Shown here: piece after piece, positions 36,286 through 46,171 of the stretch
Position numbering within the stretch: position 1 is the first letter of the stretch
Layout: the number at the start of each line of letters is the position of its first letter
NCBI RefSeq assembly: GCF_007830055.1
Contig: NZ_VLLE01000004.1
Coordinates: 463,248 to 527,247, forward strand
DNA: 64,000 bases
Source of the DNA: Lacibacter cauensis
GTDB taxonomy: Bacteria; Bacteroidota; Bacteroidia; Chitinophagales; Chitinophagaceae
Direction: 5' to 3'
Notes under the pieces: generated by a model
Database searches by the model: none
Told to the model about the DNA's origin: nothing
What the model saw: only the letters and a program-made list of their open reading frames with translations
Position numbers and translations under genes: made by a program

Positions 36286-38651
36286 TTTGCGCCAAATTTA
36301 AACTGATAAGAAACGGAAGGCAGAATTGGAAAAAGGTTTACAGATGTAAGAACTAACCCTTTCGATTGAGACTCACGAAGTGTATAAAAAAAAGGATTCG
36401 CCCGTGAGTAAATATTGTAAATACTGATATTCCAAATACGCAGTCCACGCTTCTTTTGCTTATGAAAATTTAAACTTAAATCAGCTCTGTGATAAATTGG
36501 AAAAGTAAAATTATTTCGTTCACTGGCATTAAGTATAATAGTTGCGTTAACATCGTACAGAAAACCCGGGTAATTTGAAACGCCTGCTAAGGCTAAATAT
36601 TGAATATCGGGAAGCGTCATTCGGTTACCGGAGCTTAATGCGAAATTTACAGCAAGATCAATTCTCTTAGAAAACTCATACATCATTACAACCTTAAAAT
36701 CATGTCGCCGGTCATACTTATACCAAAACCATTTGCCATTGTTAATTTCTTCAAACTTTCTTCTTGACCATGATAAAGTATAGCCAGCCCAACCATTAAA
36801 CTTCCCTTTCTTTTTTTGGAAGAACAATTCAGCACCATAACTTTTTCCTAGACCGGTTACAACCTGCTTTTCCCAGTTTGATGAGCTGTTTACAAAACTT
36901 GCGCCATCTGTATATTCTATAACGCCATTCATTTGTTTTAAATAAACATCGGTTGAAATTTCATAGGTATCTTCTTTCCATTTTGTCTTATAACCAACAG
37001 AGTACTGAGTTGCATACTGTGGCGGAATGTTTTTTGTTGCAGGCACCCATAAGTCAACTGGTAACCCTGGCCCATTGTTCGTTAATAAGTGAATAGGCTG
37101 CATGGTATATGTAAATGAAGAATAGATTTCTTGATTGGGGTTTATTAAAAACCGCAGGTTAATTCTTGGTTGAAAAGAAAAAGTCTGCCAGTTGTTAACA
37201 TGATATTGATTTATATGCACACCTGTATTTGTGCGTACCCTTTTCGAAATTTTATATTGTGCCTCTACAAAAGCAAAACCCTCGTACGTATTGATTTCCC
37301 CAGCCGATTGTTGATCTGTTTGCTGTACTCCCGATTGGCTATATCGTAACAGTGAGCCCGCTGGGTTATATTTATTATTACGAATACCTGCACCAAATTT
37401 AAATTGAAGATTATCTGATACATACCAATCTGCTTCGGAACGCCAGCATATTTCCTGCACTTTGGATTTGAATTGAAAAGAAAAGTTTTTAGATAAATCT
37501 TCATTCCCATTTACATCTTTAAACTGATTGCTGTATGTGGATTTGTAGTTGTACAAAGAATAACTTAAACTGTGTGCAATAGTTAAACTGCTTGATTTTA
37601 TAGCCGAATAACGCAAGGAAACAGTAGTGTTGCCCCAAACTAAACCAGATAAAGATTTTGTATTACCTGTAAAAGTTCCGTTATCATCACTCTGCGCTTC
37701 TGTTGTTGTATTTAAAAAATTATCTTGCCCCATGTAAAGGCTTAGTGATAATGATTTTTTCTTCGGCAGCAGGAAGTTCATCTTCGCAATACCATCATAA
37801 AAAAAATAATTGAGCTGATTGGGATTATTTTGCTGAAATGGCTTTGCAAGCAGATCCGCAAAACTGCGCCTTGCAGTAATTATGAAAGAAGATTTTGATT
37901 TTTTAATTGGCCCTTCAATTGTAATTTTTGATGATAGCAACCCGATTGTATAATCAACTAAATGACGCTCTTTATTACCATCTCTCAGTTTTATATCAAT
38001 AACGGAAGAAAGCCTCCCGCCATATCTGGCAGGAAAATCTCCCTTTATCAGATCAACAGTTTTTACAGCATCAGAAGGAAATAAAGAAAGAAAGCCAAAC
38101 AAATGAGAGACATTATAAATGGTAACCCCGTCTAACAATATTAAATTTTGATCGGCTCCACCTCCTCTTACATACAAACCAGTACTACCTTCCCTGCCAG
38201 ACTGAACACCTGGCAAAAGCTGTATAGCTTTTATTAAATCCTTTTCGCCAAACAACATAGGAACTTTAGAAAGTTTTTTTACCGGTATGCTAATAGAGCC
38301 CGGTAAATCGAATGGTTTAGGTGCAACAATTGTAATGTTTGCAATTTCCTGCTCCTGGGGTTTAAGTTGAATTACCAAAAAGGTGTCTGCCTGTAAGTAA
38401 AAAGCAATCTCTTGTTGCAGGTAAGATGTATGTGTAACAATTAATTTTTGTACTTCGCCTGCTTGTAATGCAATGCTAAAAAAACCATTTTCATTTGCAA
38501 CAACTGACGAGCCATTTGAGAGGGCAGTAATTGTTGCTCCGTTCATTCTTTCCTTTGAACCAAATTCTTCAATTACGCCACTTACTTTTTTTAACGATTG
38601 TCCGCTTGCCTCAAGATAAAAGAGGACCAATAAGAGAAAAGCATTTTTCAT
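36282..38651 (-). CDS. TonB-dependent receptor paired with DUF4249
   Basis: A 789-residue TonB-dependent outer-membrane protein: signal (MKNAFLLLVLFYLEASGQS), a carboxypeptidase-like regulatory domain at about 20-100, plug domain with LPGVQSGREGSTGLYVRGGG and NLILLDGVTIYNVSHLFG, then a beta-barrel to the C-terminus. Transports a substrate together with the DUF4249 lipoprotein; not a SusC (no DPLYVIDG). Confidence 0.92.
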   Translation of the reverse strand: MKNAFLLLVLFYLEASGQSLKKVSGVIEEFGSKERMNGATITALSNGSSVVANENGFFSIALQAGEVQKLIVTHTSYLQQEIAFYLQADTFLVIQLKPQEQEIANITIVAPKPFDLPGSISIPVKKLSKVPMLFGEKDLIKAIQLLPGVQSGREGSTGLYVRGGGADQNLILLDGVTIYNVSHLFGFLSLFPSDAVKTVDLIKGDFPARYGGRLSSVIDIKLRDGNKERHLVDYTIGLLSSKITIEGPIKKSKSSFIITARRSFADLLAKPFQQNNPNQLNYFFYDGIAKMNFLLPKKKSLSLSLYMGQDNFLNTTTEAQSDDNGTFTGNTKSLSGLVWGNTTVSLRYSAIKSSSLTIAHSLSYSLYNYKSTYSNQFKDVNGNEDLSKNFSFQFKSKVQEICWRSEADWYVSDNLQFKFGAGIRNNKYNPAGSLLRYSQSGVQQTDQQSAGEINTYEGFAFVEAQYKISKRVRTNTGVHINQYHVNNWQTFSFQPRINLRFLINPNQEIYSSFTYTMQPIHLLTNNGPGLPVDLWVPATKNIPPQYATQYSVGYKTKWKEDTYEISTDVYLKQMNGVIEYTDGASFVNSSSNWEKQVVTGLGKSYGAELFFQKKKGKFNGWAGYTLSWSRRKFEEINNGKWFWYKYDRRHDFKVVMMYEFSKRIDLAVNFALSSGNRMTLPDIQYLALAGVSNYPGFLYDVNATIILNASERNNFTFPIYHRADLSLNFHKQKKRGLRIWNISIYNIYSRANPFFYTLRESQSKGLVLTSVNLFPILPSVSYQFKFGAK

Positions 38652-38773
38652 TATTTGATAAACGTATAGAGAAAAAATAAATTATGAAAAGCTCTATATC
38701 TTTTGATCTTAATCATGTTGCTTAATAATCAACTATATTAAGATTTCATTTCCTCAAATCTTATCTTCGCCGC

Positions 38774-39949
38774 ATGCAATTCTCTCACATCATTGGTCAG
38801 CAATCGGTGGTTCAGCAATTGAAAGAAATGGTTGATAACAACCGTCTCAGCCATGCCCTGCTGTTCATTGGTAAAGAAGGCAGCGGCGGCTTACCGCTGG
38901 CACTCGCCTTCAGCTCCTATGTGGTGAGCCAGAGCGAAAAAAACAAACCTGTTGCCACCACAGCCGGTTTGTTTGGCGATGAACCGGTGGCAGCAGCTAC
39001 CAGTCACGGTGCAGAACTGGCCGAGCAATACATTCACCCCGATATTCATTACAGCTACCCGGTTATTCCCCGCAAGAGTGGCGATAAACCCATCAGTGTT
39101 GATTATGTAAGCGAATGGCGGGAGTTCATCAAACAATACCCGTACGGGAATGTGTATGATTGGCTGCAGTTTATTGGTGCAGAAAATAAGCAGGGAAATA
39201 TTACAGCGGCCGAATGTGCCGACATCATCCGCAAACTGAACCTCAAAAGTTTTGAGAGCGAATACAAAATTCTCATCCTATGGATGCCCGAATACCTCGG
39301 CAACGAGGGCAATAAACTGCTGAAGCTGATTGAGGAGCCGCCGGCCAATACCTTATTTATATTGGTAGCCGAAAACGAAAGCCTGGTGCTGCCCACCATC
39401 CTCAGCCGTTGCCAAACTGTACGCATACCTCCTATTGAAATAAGCGATGTGGCTGATGCCCTGGTGCAACGCAGCAAACTGAGCGAAACACAGGCCCTGC
39501 AAATTGCAGCTGTGAGCGAAGGTAACTACCGGGAAGCCCTGCAACTCATTCAACATGCAGAAGAAGACTGGCAATCGCTGTTGCGGGACTGGCTCAACTC
39601 CATTTTAAAAACCGGCCCCATAGCGCAGGTTAAATGGGTCGATGTGGTGAGTGCACTTGGCCGTGAAAAGCAAAAACAGTTTCTCCGCTACTTTACGCAT
39701 TTGCTGGAGCAGAGTATCCGCCTGCGTACCATGGGCGAAGAGCACCTGCCGCTCACCGGTGCCGAAAAAGATTTTGCCCTGCGTCTCAACAAGCTTTGCG
39801 ATATCAGTCAGCAGCAGGCCATTACCGAACAACTCGACGATGCAGCCTATCATATTGAACGGAATGCCAACGCTAAAATGCTGTTTATGGCGCTTACCAT
39901 TAAACTCTACCATATTATTGCCAACCATACGGTCATTGAAGTGGGCTAG
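38774..39949 (+). CDS. holB: DNA polymerase III subunit delta'
   Basis: A 391-residue clamp-loader subunit: FSHIIGQQSVVQQL, SHALLFIGKEGSGG at the P-loop position without the GKS/T needed for ATP binding, as expected for delta', LLKLIEEPPANTLFILVAE, and the SRC-type LSRCQTVRIPP. A family zinc finger is missing; the region holds an Ala/Thr-rich insertion instead. The gene precedes ricT, an order also found in Bacillus (holB-yaaT). Confidence 0.9.
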   Translation: MQFSHIIGQQSVVQQLKEMVDNNRLSHALLFIGKEGSGGLPLALAFSSYVVSQSEKNKPVATTAGLFGDEPVAAATSHGAELAEQYIHPDIHYSYPVIPRKSGDKPISVDYVSEWREFIKQYPYGNVYDWLQFIGAENKQGNITAAECADIIRKLNLKSFESEYKILILWMPEYLGNEGNKLLKLIEEPPANTLFILVAENESLVLPTILSRCQTVRIPPIEISDVADALVQRSKLSETQALQIAAVSEGNYREALQLIQHAEEDWQSLLRDWLNSILKTGPIAQVKWVDVVSALGREKQKQFLRYFTHLLEQSIRLRTMGEEHLPLTGAEKDFALRLNKLCDISQQQAITEQLDDAAYHIERNANAKMLFMALTIKLYHIIANHTVIEVG

Positions 39950-39954
39950 TTTCT

Positions 39955-40032
39955 GGCATTCCGAGGCTCGAGGAATCTGCCGATCATTCGTAGTTATTCC
40001 TGGCAGCTCTCTCCTTCGTCGAAATGACAGGA
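39955..40032. repeat. hairpin repeat, degenerate GAGG-ACGAAGnATCT family
   Basis: CATTCCGAGGCTCGAGGAATC near 39957 and GGCAGCTCTCTCCTTCGTCG near 40002 form an imperfect inverted repeat with a terminal ATGACAGG. It resembles the elements at 7641 and 42809. Confidence 0.5.
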
Positions 40033-40412
40033 AAAGCAATCTGCTTCTGCACAACTGTTAGCTTTGCATTTAATTCCCTATTTTTGATGGAATTGACCTG
40101 TGGTAAAGGATTTACGTGAAAGAACGGGTCAGGAGTGAACGAAGGATTTTGTGCGTAAGCGAATGAACTACTAATCGTCTTTTGTTGCGTCGATGCAGCT
40201 ATTTTTGGTCTGCATTCCGACTTAAATCGTCGGAGCTCTTGTACTGCATTGCCCGTTTCGGCAAAGCATTTCAACATAACTCTTATCAACCGGCTTTATT
40301 TGCTGCATAGCAAACAAAGCGTACAAGTGAGTGACACAACCAAAGCCCGGCAATATTCTGCAGCTTGCTCCCACATCTTCCTCATTTTTTTAACGTTTAA
40401 TACCTCATTATA
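40033..40412. other. intergenic remainder between holB and ricT
   Basis: Apart from the hairpin repeat I find no supported gene in 39950-40412. A minus-strand reading frame of 101 codons (39984-40289) has its C-terminal end inside the repeat and has no recognised domain, so I treat it as non-coding or a decayed element. Confidence 0.4.
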
Positions 40413-41846
40413 ATGGGTTGTTCAAGTTGTAGTACGGGAAAACCGGGAGGTTGCAAGAGCAACGGCGGCTGCAGTACAGGTGGATGTAACCGCCTGAATG
40501 TGCACGACTGGCTGGCAAACCTGCCCTTCAGCGATCCCGACAGCGATTGCCGTATTGTGGAAGTAACATTTAATAACGGCAGCCGGAAAGAATTTTACCG
40601 CAACAATACCTTGCAGCCGTTCATGAAAGGCGATATGGTTACTGTAGAAGGTGTAAGCGGTTTTGATGTGGGCATGGTGAACCTCAGCGGTGAGCTGGTG
40701 CGTTTGCAAATGAAGAAGAAGGGTGTAAAAGAAGACAACCCCGAGATTAAAAAGATCATGCGCAAGGCCAACGATATGGACCTGCAGAAATGGAGAGAAA
40801 GTAAGGAGCGTGAAAAACCATCGCTGGTACGTGCACGGGCAATTATCATTCAGCTGAAGCTGGATATGAAGCTGATTGAAGTGGAGTTCCAGGCCGATGG
40901 ACGTAAAGCAACTTTCTATTATACTGCCGAAGACCGTGTTGATTTTCGTGAACTGATCAAGATTTACGCCAGTGAGTTTAAGATTAAGGTAGAAATGAAA
41001 CAGATCGGTATTCGCCAGGAAGCAGCAAAAATTGGCGGTATCGGCAGTTGCGGCAGAGAATTATGCTGCAGCAGCTGGCTCAGCGATTTTAAGAGTGTAA
41101 CCACTACCATTGCCCGTTACCAGAACCTTACGATTAATCAAACAAAACTGAGCGGACAATGCGGCCGTTTAAAATGTTGTTTGAATTATGAGCTGGATAC
41201 GTACCTCGATGCATTGCAGCAGTTCCCCAACAATGCCGATACGCTTGAATTAACACGGGGCACTGCACAGCTGATTAAGAAAGATATTTTCAAAAACCTG
41301 ATGTGGTATATTTTACCCGACAGCAACAAACAATATCCTGTACCGATCGATCGTGTAAAAGAAATCAGGGCCATGAATGCAAGAGGTCAGCGCCCCGATG
41401 AATTAGGTGCTATTGAACTTTCGCCTGCAAAAGCAGAAGAAAAAGAACATGCACATGTGGAGTTGGTAGGCCAGATTAGTTTGCGTACGCTGGAGCGTAA
41501 CAGCAAAAAAAGAAGAGATAAAGAAAAAGCACAACAGCAGAAACAACAACCACAACGCCCCGGCGGAAGTCAAGGTCAAGGCCAACGACAAGGCGGGCAG
41601 CAACAACAAAACCGTCCGCCGCAACAGCAACGCCAAGGTGGACAGCAACCGGGTGGCAAACCACAAGGCGGCCAGGGACAGCAGCAGCGGCCACCACAAC
41701 AAAACCGTCCGCAGCAACAGCAGCGCCCAGGTGGACAGCAACAACCAAAGCAAGGTGGGGGCAACCAGCAGCAACGTCCGCCGCAACAAAACCGGCCACA
41801 GATCGAAAAGAAAAAAGATCAACCGCCGCAAAACGATAATGCATAA
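40413..41846 (+). CDS. ricT: PSP1 domain protein RicT/YaaT-like with long disordered tail
   Basis: A 477-residue protein. A Cys-rich start (GCSSCSTGKPGGC) is followed by a PSP1 domain at about 45-300, with the conserved GIGSCGRELCCSSWL and LSGQCGRLKCCLNYE cysteines that ligate an Fe-S cluster in Bacillus YaaT/RicT. About 110 C-terminal residues are low-complexity Gln/Pro/Gly/Arg, disordered. In Bacillus the Y complex (RicAFT) tunes RNase Y; the partners are not visible here. It is expected to follow holB, as in Firmicutes. Confidence 0.9.
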   Translation: MGCSSCSTGKPGGCKSNGGCSTGGCNRLNVHDWLANLPFSDPDSDCRIVEVTFNNGSRKEFYRNNTLQPFMKGDMVTVEGVSGFDVGMVNLSGELVRLQMKKKGVKEDNPEIKKIMRKANDMDLQKWRESKEREKPSLVRARAIIIQLKLDMKLIEVEFQADGRKATFYYTAEDRVDFRELIKIYASEFKIKVEMKQIGIRQEAAKIGGIGSCGRELCCSSWLSDFKSVTTTIARYQNLTINQTKLSGQCGRLKCCLNYELDTYLDALQQFPNNADTLELTRGTAQLIKKDIFKNLMWYILPDSNKQYPVPIDRVKEIRAMNARGQRPDELGAIELSPAKAEEKEHAHVELVGQISLRTLERNSKKRRDKEKAQQQKQQPQRPGGSQGQGQRQGGQQQQNRPPQQQRQGGQQPGGKPQGGQGQQQRPPQQNRPQQQQRPGGQQQPKQGGGNQQQRPPQQNRPQIEKKKDQPPQNDNA

Positions 41847-41850
41847 GCAA

Positions 41851-41882
41851 ACAAACCCCAACGAATGTTGGGGTTTTGTTTT
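41851..41882 (+). terminator. intrinsic terminator after ricT
   Basis: AAACCCCAAC, a 4-nt loop and GTTGGGGTTT with a T-rich tail. Confidence 0.85.
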
Positions 41883-41951
41883 AACCAAACATGAACAAGA
41901 TTGTAATTGAGTTTGTAATCAACCGCATCAAACATTTCGTAACTTACCTGA

Positions 41952-42806
41952 ATGCCCCGCTGGATGAAACGATCGTTTAGAGTTTTGGGAATACTGTTAC
42001 TGCTATGGCTTGTGCTTGCACAAAGCTGTATGAAGATGCGCATCAGCGACAGTAAGGCCAAAGAAAAATTTGCAGAACAGGGTGTTGCATTGCAAACAGC
42101 TACTTTACACATCAACGGGTTTCCGCTGCATTATGCACAAACCGGCAGCGATACATTGCCCACCTTATTATTTGTACATGGTACACCCGGCAGCTGGGAT
42201 GCATTTGCTGCTTACCTGCGCAACAAAGAGTTGCTGCAGCATTACCGCATTATTTCTGTTGACCGGCCAGGTTTTGGTTACAGCGATTTTGGCCATGCCA
42301 TGAATATGACGGAGCAGACAAAGATCATCAGTGCCTGGATGGATTCAGTGTACAACGGTAAGCCATTTGTACTGATTGGTCATAGTATGGGAGGACCGAT
42401 GATTGTAAAACTTGCAGCAGCCCGGCCTTCTTACACAAAAGCATTACTGATACTTGCTGGTTCCATGGATCCTGCAGCGGAGAAGCCGGAAAAATGGCGA
42501 CCGGTATTATTCAAAACACCGTTGAATTATTTAGTGCCCGGTGCCATGCGGCCCAGCAACGAGGAATTATGGTATTTAAAAACCGATCTGAAAGAAATGC
42601 AACCGGATTATGAAAAGATTACCTGCCCCGTTTATATTTTACATGGCACAAAAGACATACTGGTGCCCTACAGCAATGTAGGTTACATGCAGAAAATGTT
42701 TACACAAACCGATTCGGTTTATGTGGGCACATTCGAAAAAGAAAATCACTTTATTGTGTGGACAAAGGAGAAAGAGATTGTAGCGTTGTTGATGAAGATG
42801 AAGTGA
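41952..42806 (+). CDS. membrane-anchored or lipoprotein alpha/beta hydrolase
   Basis: A 284-residue alpha/beta hydrolase. The N-terminal helix (VLGILLLLWLVLAQSC) ends in a lipobox-like LAQSC at about residue 26. The nucleophile elbow is GHSMGG, the oxyanion part LFVHGTPGSWDAF, the acid ILHGTKDILVP and the base NHFIVW. Substrate unknown. It follows ricT after a terminator, so it is probably a separate unit. Confidence 0.85.
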   Translation: MPRWMKRSFRVLGILLLLWLVLAQSCMKMRISDSKAKEKFAEQGVALQTATLHINGFPLHYAQTGSDTLPTLLFVHGTPGSWDAFAAYLRNKELLQHYRIISVDRPGFGYSDFGHAMNMTEQTKIISAWMDSVYNGKPFVLIGHSMGGPMIVKLAAARPSYTKALLILAGSMDPAAEKPEKWRPVLFKTPLNYLVPGAMRPSNEELWYLKTDLKEMQPDYEKITCPVYILHGTKDILVPYSNVGYMQKMFTQTDSVYVGTFEKENHFIVWTKEKEIVALLMKMK

Positions 42807-42807
42807 G

Positions 42808-43010
42808 TTGTCATCCTGAGGAACGAAGGATCTGTTTGGCATCGGTACAATTGTTCAGCAGATCCCTCCTGCGTCGGGAAGACAGCAATACTTGTCGAAG
42901 TACGTCATGTCGACGAAGGAGCCATCTCTGAATAATTTTAATGTCACACTTTATCTGTGTAATTGCAATATACTTACGAAGTAGAGATGTCTCGTGCCTC
43001 GACATGACGG
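42808..43010. repeat. two hairpin repeats in tandem
   Basis: Element 1 (42809-42886) begins GTCATCCTGAGGAACGAAGG, pairs with CCTCCTGCGTCGGGAAGACAG. Element 2 (42904-43008) has perfect 10-bp ends, GTCATGTCGA and TCGACATGAC, and an inner CATCTC/GAGATG pair. They fill the gap between convergent genes. Confidence 0.75.
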
Positions 43011-43054
43011 TCGCAAAGTTTGAGTAAACAGATACCTCACAATTATTAAAGAAT

Positions 43055-45991
43055 CTATTTCCCCAACAACACTTTATAAATCGCATCCTGTACTTTGCCT
43101 CTCACATTCAGCGTTAGCAGCTTCGTGTTGGTACCGCCTTCGGGGTATACACGATTGCTTAAGAAAATATATACGATCTTATTCTCAGGGTCGCCCCATA
43201 CGCCTGTTCCGGTGTAACCGGTATGTCCAAATGTAGAAGGTGAAACCAGCAATGCAGGATAAGGTTCTTTACGGGTGGCATTATCTTTTTCCGGTTTATC
43301 AAAACCTAAACCACGTCTGCTGTTTTCACTGCCGTAGGCGATGAATTTTTGTACAGTTTCGGATTTGAAAAAAGTTTGGTTTCCGATTGTTCCACCGTTG
43401 TTCAGCATTTGCAGAATCATCGCCAGTTCATACGCTGTGCTGAACAAACCTGCATGACCTGCAATACCGCCAAACATCGCTGCACCGGGATCATGTACAT
43501 CGCCCCGTAATAACTGCCGGCGGAACTGCACTTCACGTTCGGTTGGTACAATGCGGTTAACAGGCAAATGATTCAGCGGACGAAACCCTGTTGCGGCAAG
43601 CTGCAATGGTTGATAAAATGTTGTACGAACATATTCATCCAATGTTTGTCCGGTCAATTGTTCAACAATCTTTCCGAGAAAAATAAAATCATTATCGCTG
43701 TACACGTACTTACCGTATTGCCCCATTTCACTTTGCAGAATACGTTGGTACATGGTATCTACCCAATCGTTGCGCATATAAAATGTATCTGCCACACGAA
43801 CATTGTATGTCTCACTCGGACCGTTTACATACAACTGAGCAGATGGTATACCGCTATTGGTATCAATCGTTTCTTTATAAAACGGAATCCACGATTTTAA
43901 TCCGGCCTGGTGCAGGAGAATATCTTCGATAAGCAGATCCTGCTTATTGCTGCCATTTACCCAAGGCAGGTAATCGCCCAAACGTTTTTTCAGATCAAGC
44001 TTTCCTTCTTCATACAACTTCATCACCGAAATAGTAGTGGCACAAATTTTTGTAACCGATGCCATATCAAAAACCGACTCAGTTGTCATCGGTTCCTGTT
44101 GTTCGTACGTATAGTAGCCGTATGCTTTTTCGAAAGCGATCTTTCCATCTTTCACTGCCATTACCACACAACCCGGAAATGCTTTTTTCTCAATTGCATC
44201 TGTAACAATCGAATCAACTGTTGCAAACTTTTCCGGCGCCAGTAAACTACGTGGCAACCCTGCCTGCTTCGGATCGGTATAGGTAATGCCTGTTCCAAAT
44301 TTTAACTGCTCACAAACCGTTACCGGTAATTTACCCGTTGGTTTTTGGTTTCCGTAAATAATATCGAAAGCGGCTTGTTGTGTATAAGCATCATCTTCGT
44401 AACAAACCAATGCATTCTTTGCATCGCAGAAATTTTTCATGGCATAGGGATTGCCAAATAAGACCAATGCAGCATTGGGTAATTGTAACAGGCTATTGGT
44501 TAACTGCAAAGCGGTACTGCTGATGCCGAAATTATTTTGCGGCCTGCGACTGTAACCATGTAAACCAATTACCACATGGCTGTAATTATGTTTGATCAGT
44601 TCCACCAGCGATAAAATTCTTCCTGCATCGCTTTTGTACGAAAAGAAAAATACATCTGCTTTCAACTCGTTGCGCATTTTTTGCGTCATGCCATTTTCTG
44701 TTACAGCGCCGATAGCCACATACGCTATTCGTTTTTCTGCACCTGTTACCTTGCTTACAAACGACATGGCTGCTGTTGACAGCGGTAACATCTGCTGCTC
44801 ATTGCGAACCAGTGTAGCCGATTTTTGTGCCAGTAGTTTTTTAAAGGCATCTGTTTTTACATTGAGATCGTTTACAAGATTATTGGTGTCGATGGGTTTC
44901 AATTCTGCAAGTCCGTGTAAATACTTGGCCATTAACACACGATGCACACGGCTGTTGAGATCATCCCAGTGCAGCTTCTTTTTCTTTAATGCAGTTTTGA
45001 TTTTTTTAATCGCAGCCGGAATATCAGAAGGTAAGCACAACAAATCGTTGCCTGCAATCAACGATTGTACACTGGCTGCACCATCGGGATAAAACTTTTT
45101 TACACCCTGCATTTCCAATGCATCGGTAAACGTAAGCCCTTTGTAGCGCAGTTCTTCACGCAGCAGTTTTGTTACGTTGTTATACGATAAGGAAGTTGCT
45201 TGGCTTTTTGTATTGTCAATTGCGGGAATGTACAAATGCCCGATCATTACACTGCCTACTCCGCTTTCAAACAGTTCCCGAAACGGATAAAGTTCTAATG
45301 AATCAAGTTGCGATTTTGTTTTGCTGATGATGGGCAAATCGTAATGACTGTCTGTTTCTGTATCGCCATGCCCGGGGAAATGTTTGGCACATGCCATCAC
45401 ACCCATGTCCTGCATCCCCTTCATTACCTGCACACCAAACAACGCCACTTTATAACGGTCTTCACCAAAAGAACGATCATTAATGACCGGGTTGTTGGGA
45501 TTATTATTTACATCAACAACCGGCGCAAAATTTACCTGTATGCCCATGCGTTTGCATTGCTCACCCAAAATTTTGCCATAACCATACGCAAGCGATGCAT
45601 CCTGCACAGCGCCAAGCATTAACTGCCGGGGCAGCGATACCACACTATCCAACCGCATACCAAGTCCCCACTCGCCATCAATGGTAATCAGCAACGGTGT
45701 TTGTGCAATGCTTTGATAAAAGTTGGTGAGATTGGCTTGCCGCACCGGTCCACCCTGGAAAAAGCAAAGTCCGCCAACATTGTATTTCTGAATCAGCTCT
45801 GTTACCTGTTGCACATGTGCTGCACCCAAATTACTGTGTGCACGAATGATCATGAGCTGAGCAATCTTCTGATCTTTACTCAGAGTAAGCATTACACTAT
45901 CGGCCCAACGTTTCGCCTGTTCAACTTTTGACTGAGAAAATGAAGAAGAGAACGATGCTGCACAGGCCAGCAACAGGATTAATTTTTTCAT
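43055..45991 (-). CDS. GH3 beta-N-acetylhexosaminidase fused to serine beta-lactamase-like domain
   Basis: A 978-residue exported fusion (signal peptide after the ATG at 45991). Residues of about 30-360 are a GH3 NagZ-type domain with VNFAPVVDVN and the catalytic KHFPGHGDTETDSH; a GH3 C-terminal domain follows to about 560. From about 600 a class C beta-lactamase/S12 serine-hydrolase fold has SVTKI (SxxK, about 642), YSDND and HTGYTG. The fusion is known in Bacteroidota and suggests cell-wall sugar plus peptide or ester trimming; the second domain's substrate is unknown. Confidence 0.9.
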   Translation of the reverse strand: MKKLILLLACAASFSSSFSQSKVEQAKRWADSVMLTLSKDQKIAQLMIIRAHSNLGAAHVQQVTELIQKYNVGGLCFFQGGPVRQANLTNFYQSIAQTPLLITIDGEWGLGMRLDSVVSLPRQLMLGAVQDASLAYGYGKILGEQCKRMGIQVNFAPVVDVNNNPNNPVINDRSFGEDRYKVALFGVQVMKGMQDMGVMACAKHFPGHGDTETDSHYDLPIISKTKSQLDSLELYPFRELFESGVGSVMIGHLYIPAIDNTKSQATSLSYNNVTKLLREELRYKGLTFTDALEMQGVKKFYPDGAASVQSLIAGNDLLCLPSDIPAAIKKIKTALKKKKLHWDDLNSRVHRVLMAKYLHGLAELKPIDTNNLVNDLNVKTDAFKKLLAQKSATLVRNEQQMLPLSTAAMSFVSKVTGAEKRIAYVAIGAVTENGMTQKMRNELKADVFFFSYKSDAGRILSLVELIKHNYSHVVIGLHGYSRRPQNNFGISSTALQLTNSLLQLPNAALVLFGNPYAMKNFCDAKNALVCYEDDAYTQQAAFDIIYGNQKPTGKLPVTVCEQLKFGTGITYTDPKQAGLPRSLLAPEKFATVDSIVTDAIEKKAFPGCVVMAVKDGKIAFEKAYGYYTYEQQEPMTTESVFDMASVTKICATTISVMKLYEEGKLDLKKRLGDYLPWVNGSNKQDLLIEDILLHQAGLKSWIPFYKETIDTNSGIPSAQLYVNGPSETYNVRVADTFYMRNDWVDTMYQRILQSEMGQYGKYVYSDNDFIFLGKIVEQLTGQTLDEYVRTTFYQPLQLAATGFRPLNHLPVNRIVPTEREVQFRRQLLRGDVHDPGAAMFGGIAGHAGLFSTAYELAMILQMLNNGGTIGNQTFFKSETVQKFIAYGSENSRRGLGFDKPEKDNATRKEPYPALLVSPSTFGHTGYTGTGVWGDPENKIVYIFLSNRVYPEGGTNTKLLTLNVRGKVQDAIYKVLLGK

Positions 45992-46171
45992 ATGTTCACT
46001 TTTATTGCCTTTTGCCATCTGTTATTCGCCATAAAATCACGCTCGTTTTTAACACGAATTATTCGCTGATTTTTATAGCTCATTTCATGTACGATTTCTG
46101 CTTTTCGTTGAATTAAAATTAGCCAAAACAGCCTGCTTGCTATTGAGAATAATTTGAATAAATTTGTAACA

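Noticed and set aside
39984-40289. A 101-aa protein on the minus strand
   Set aside because: It runs into a hairpin repeat and has no domain or ribosome-binding site; kept only as a possible decayed element.
41403-41888. Leu-rich proteins opposite the ricT tail
   Set aside because: These are antisense frames of a CAA/CAG/CCG repeat, so high Leu content is a product of the repeat.
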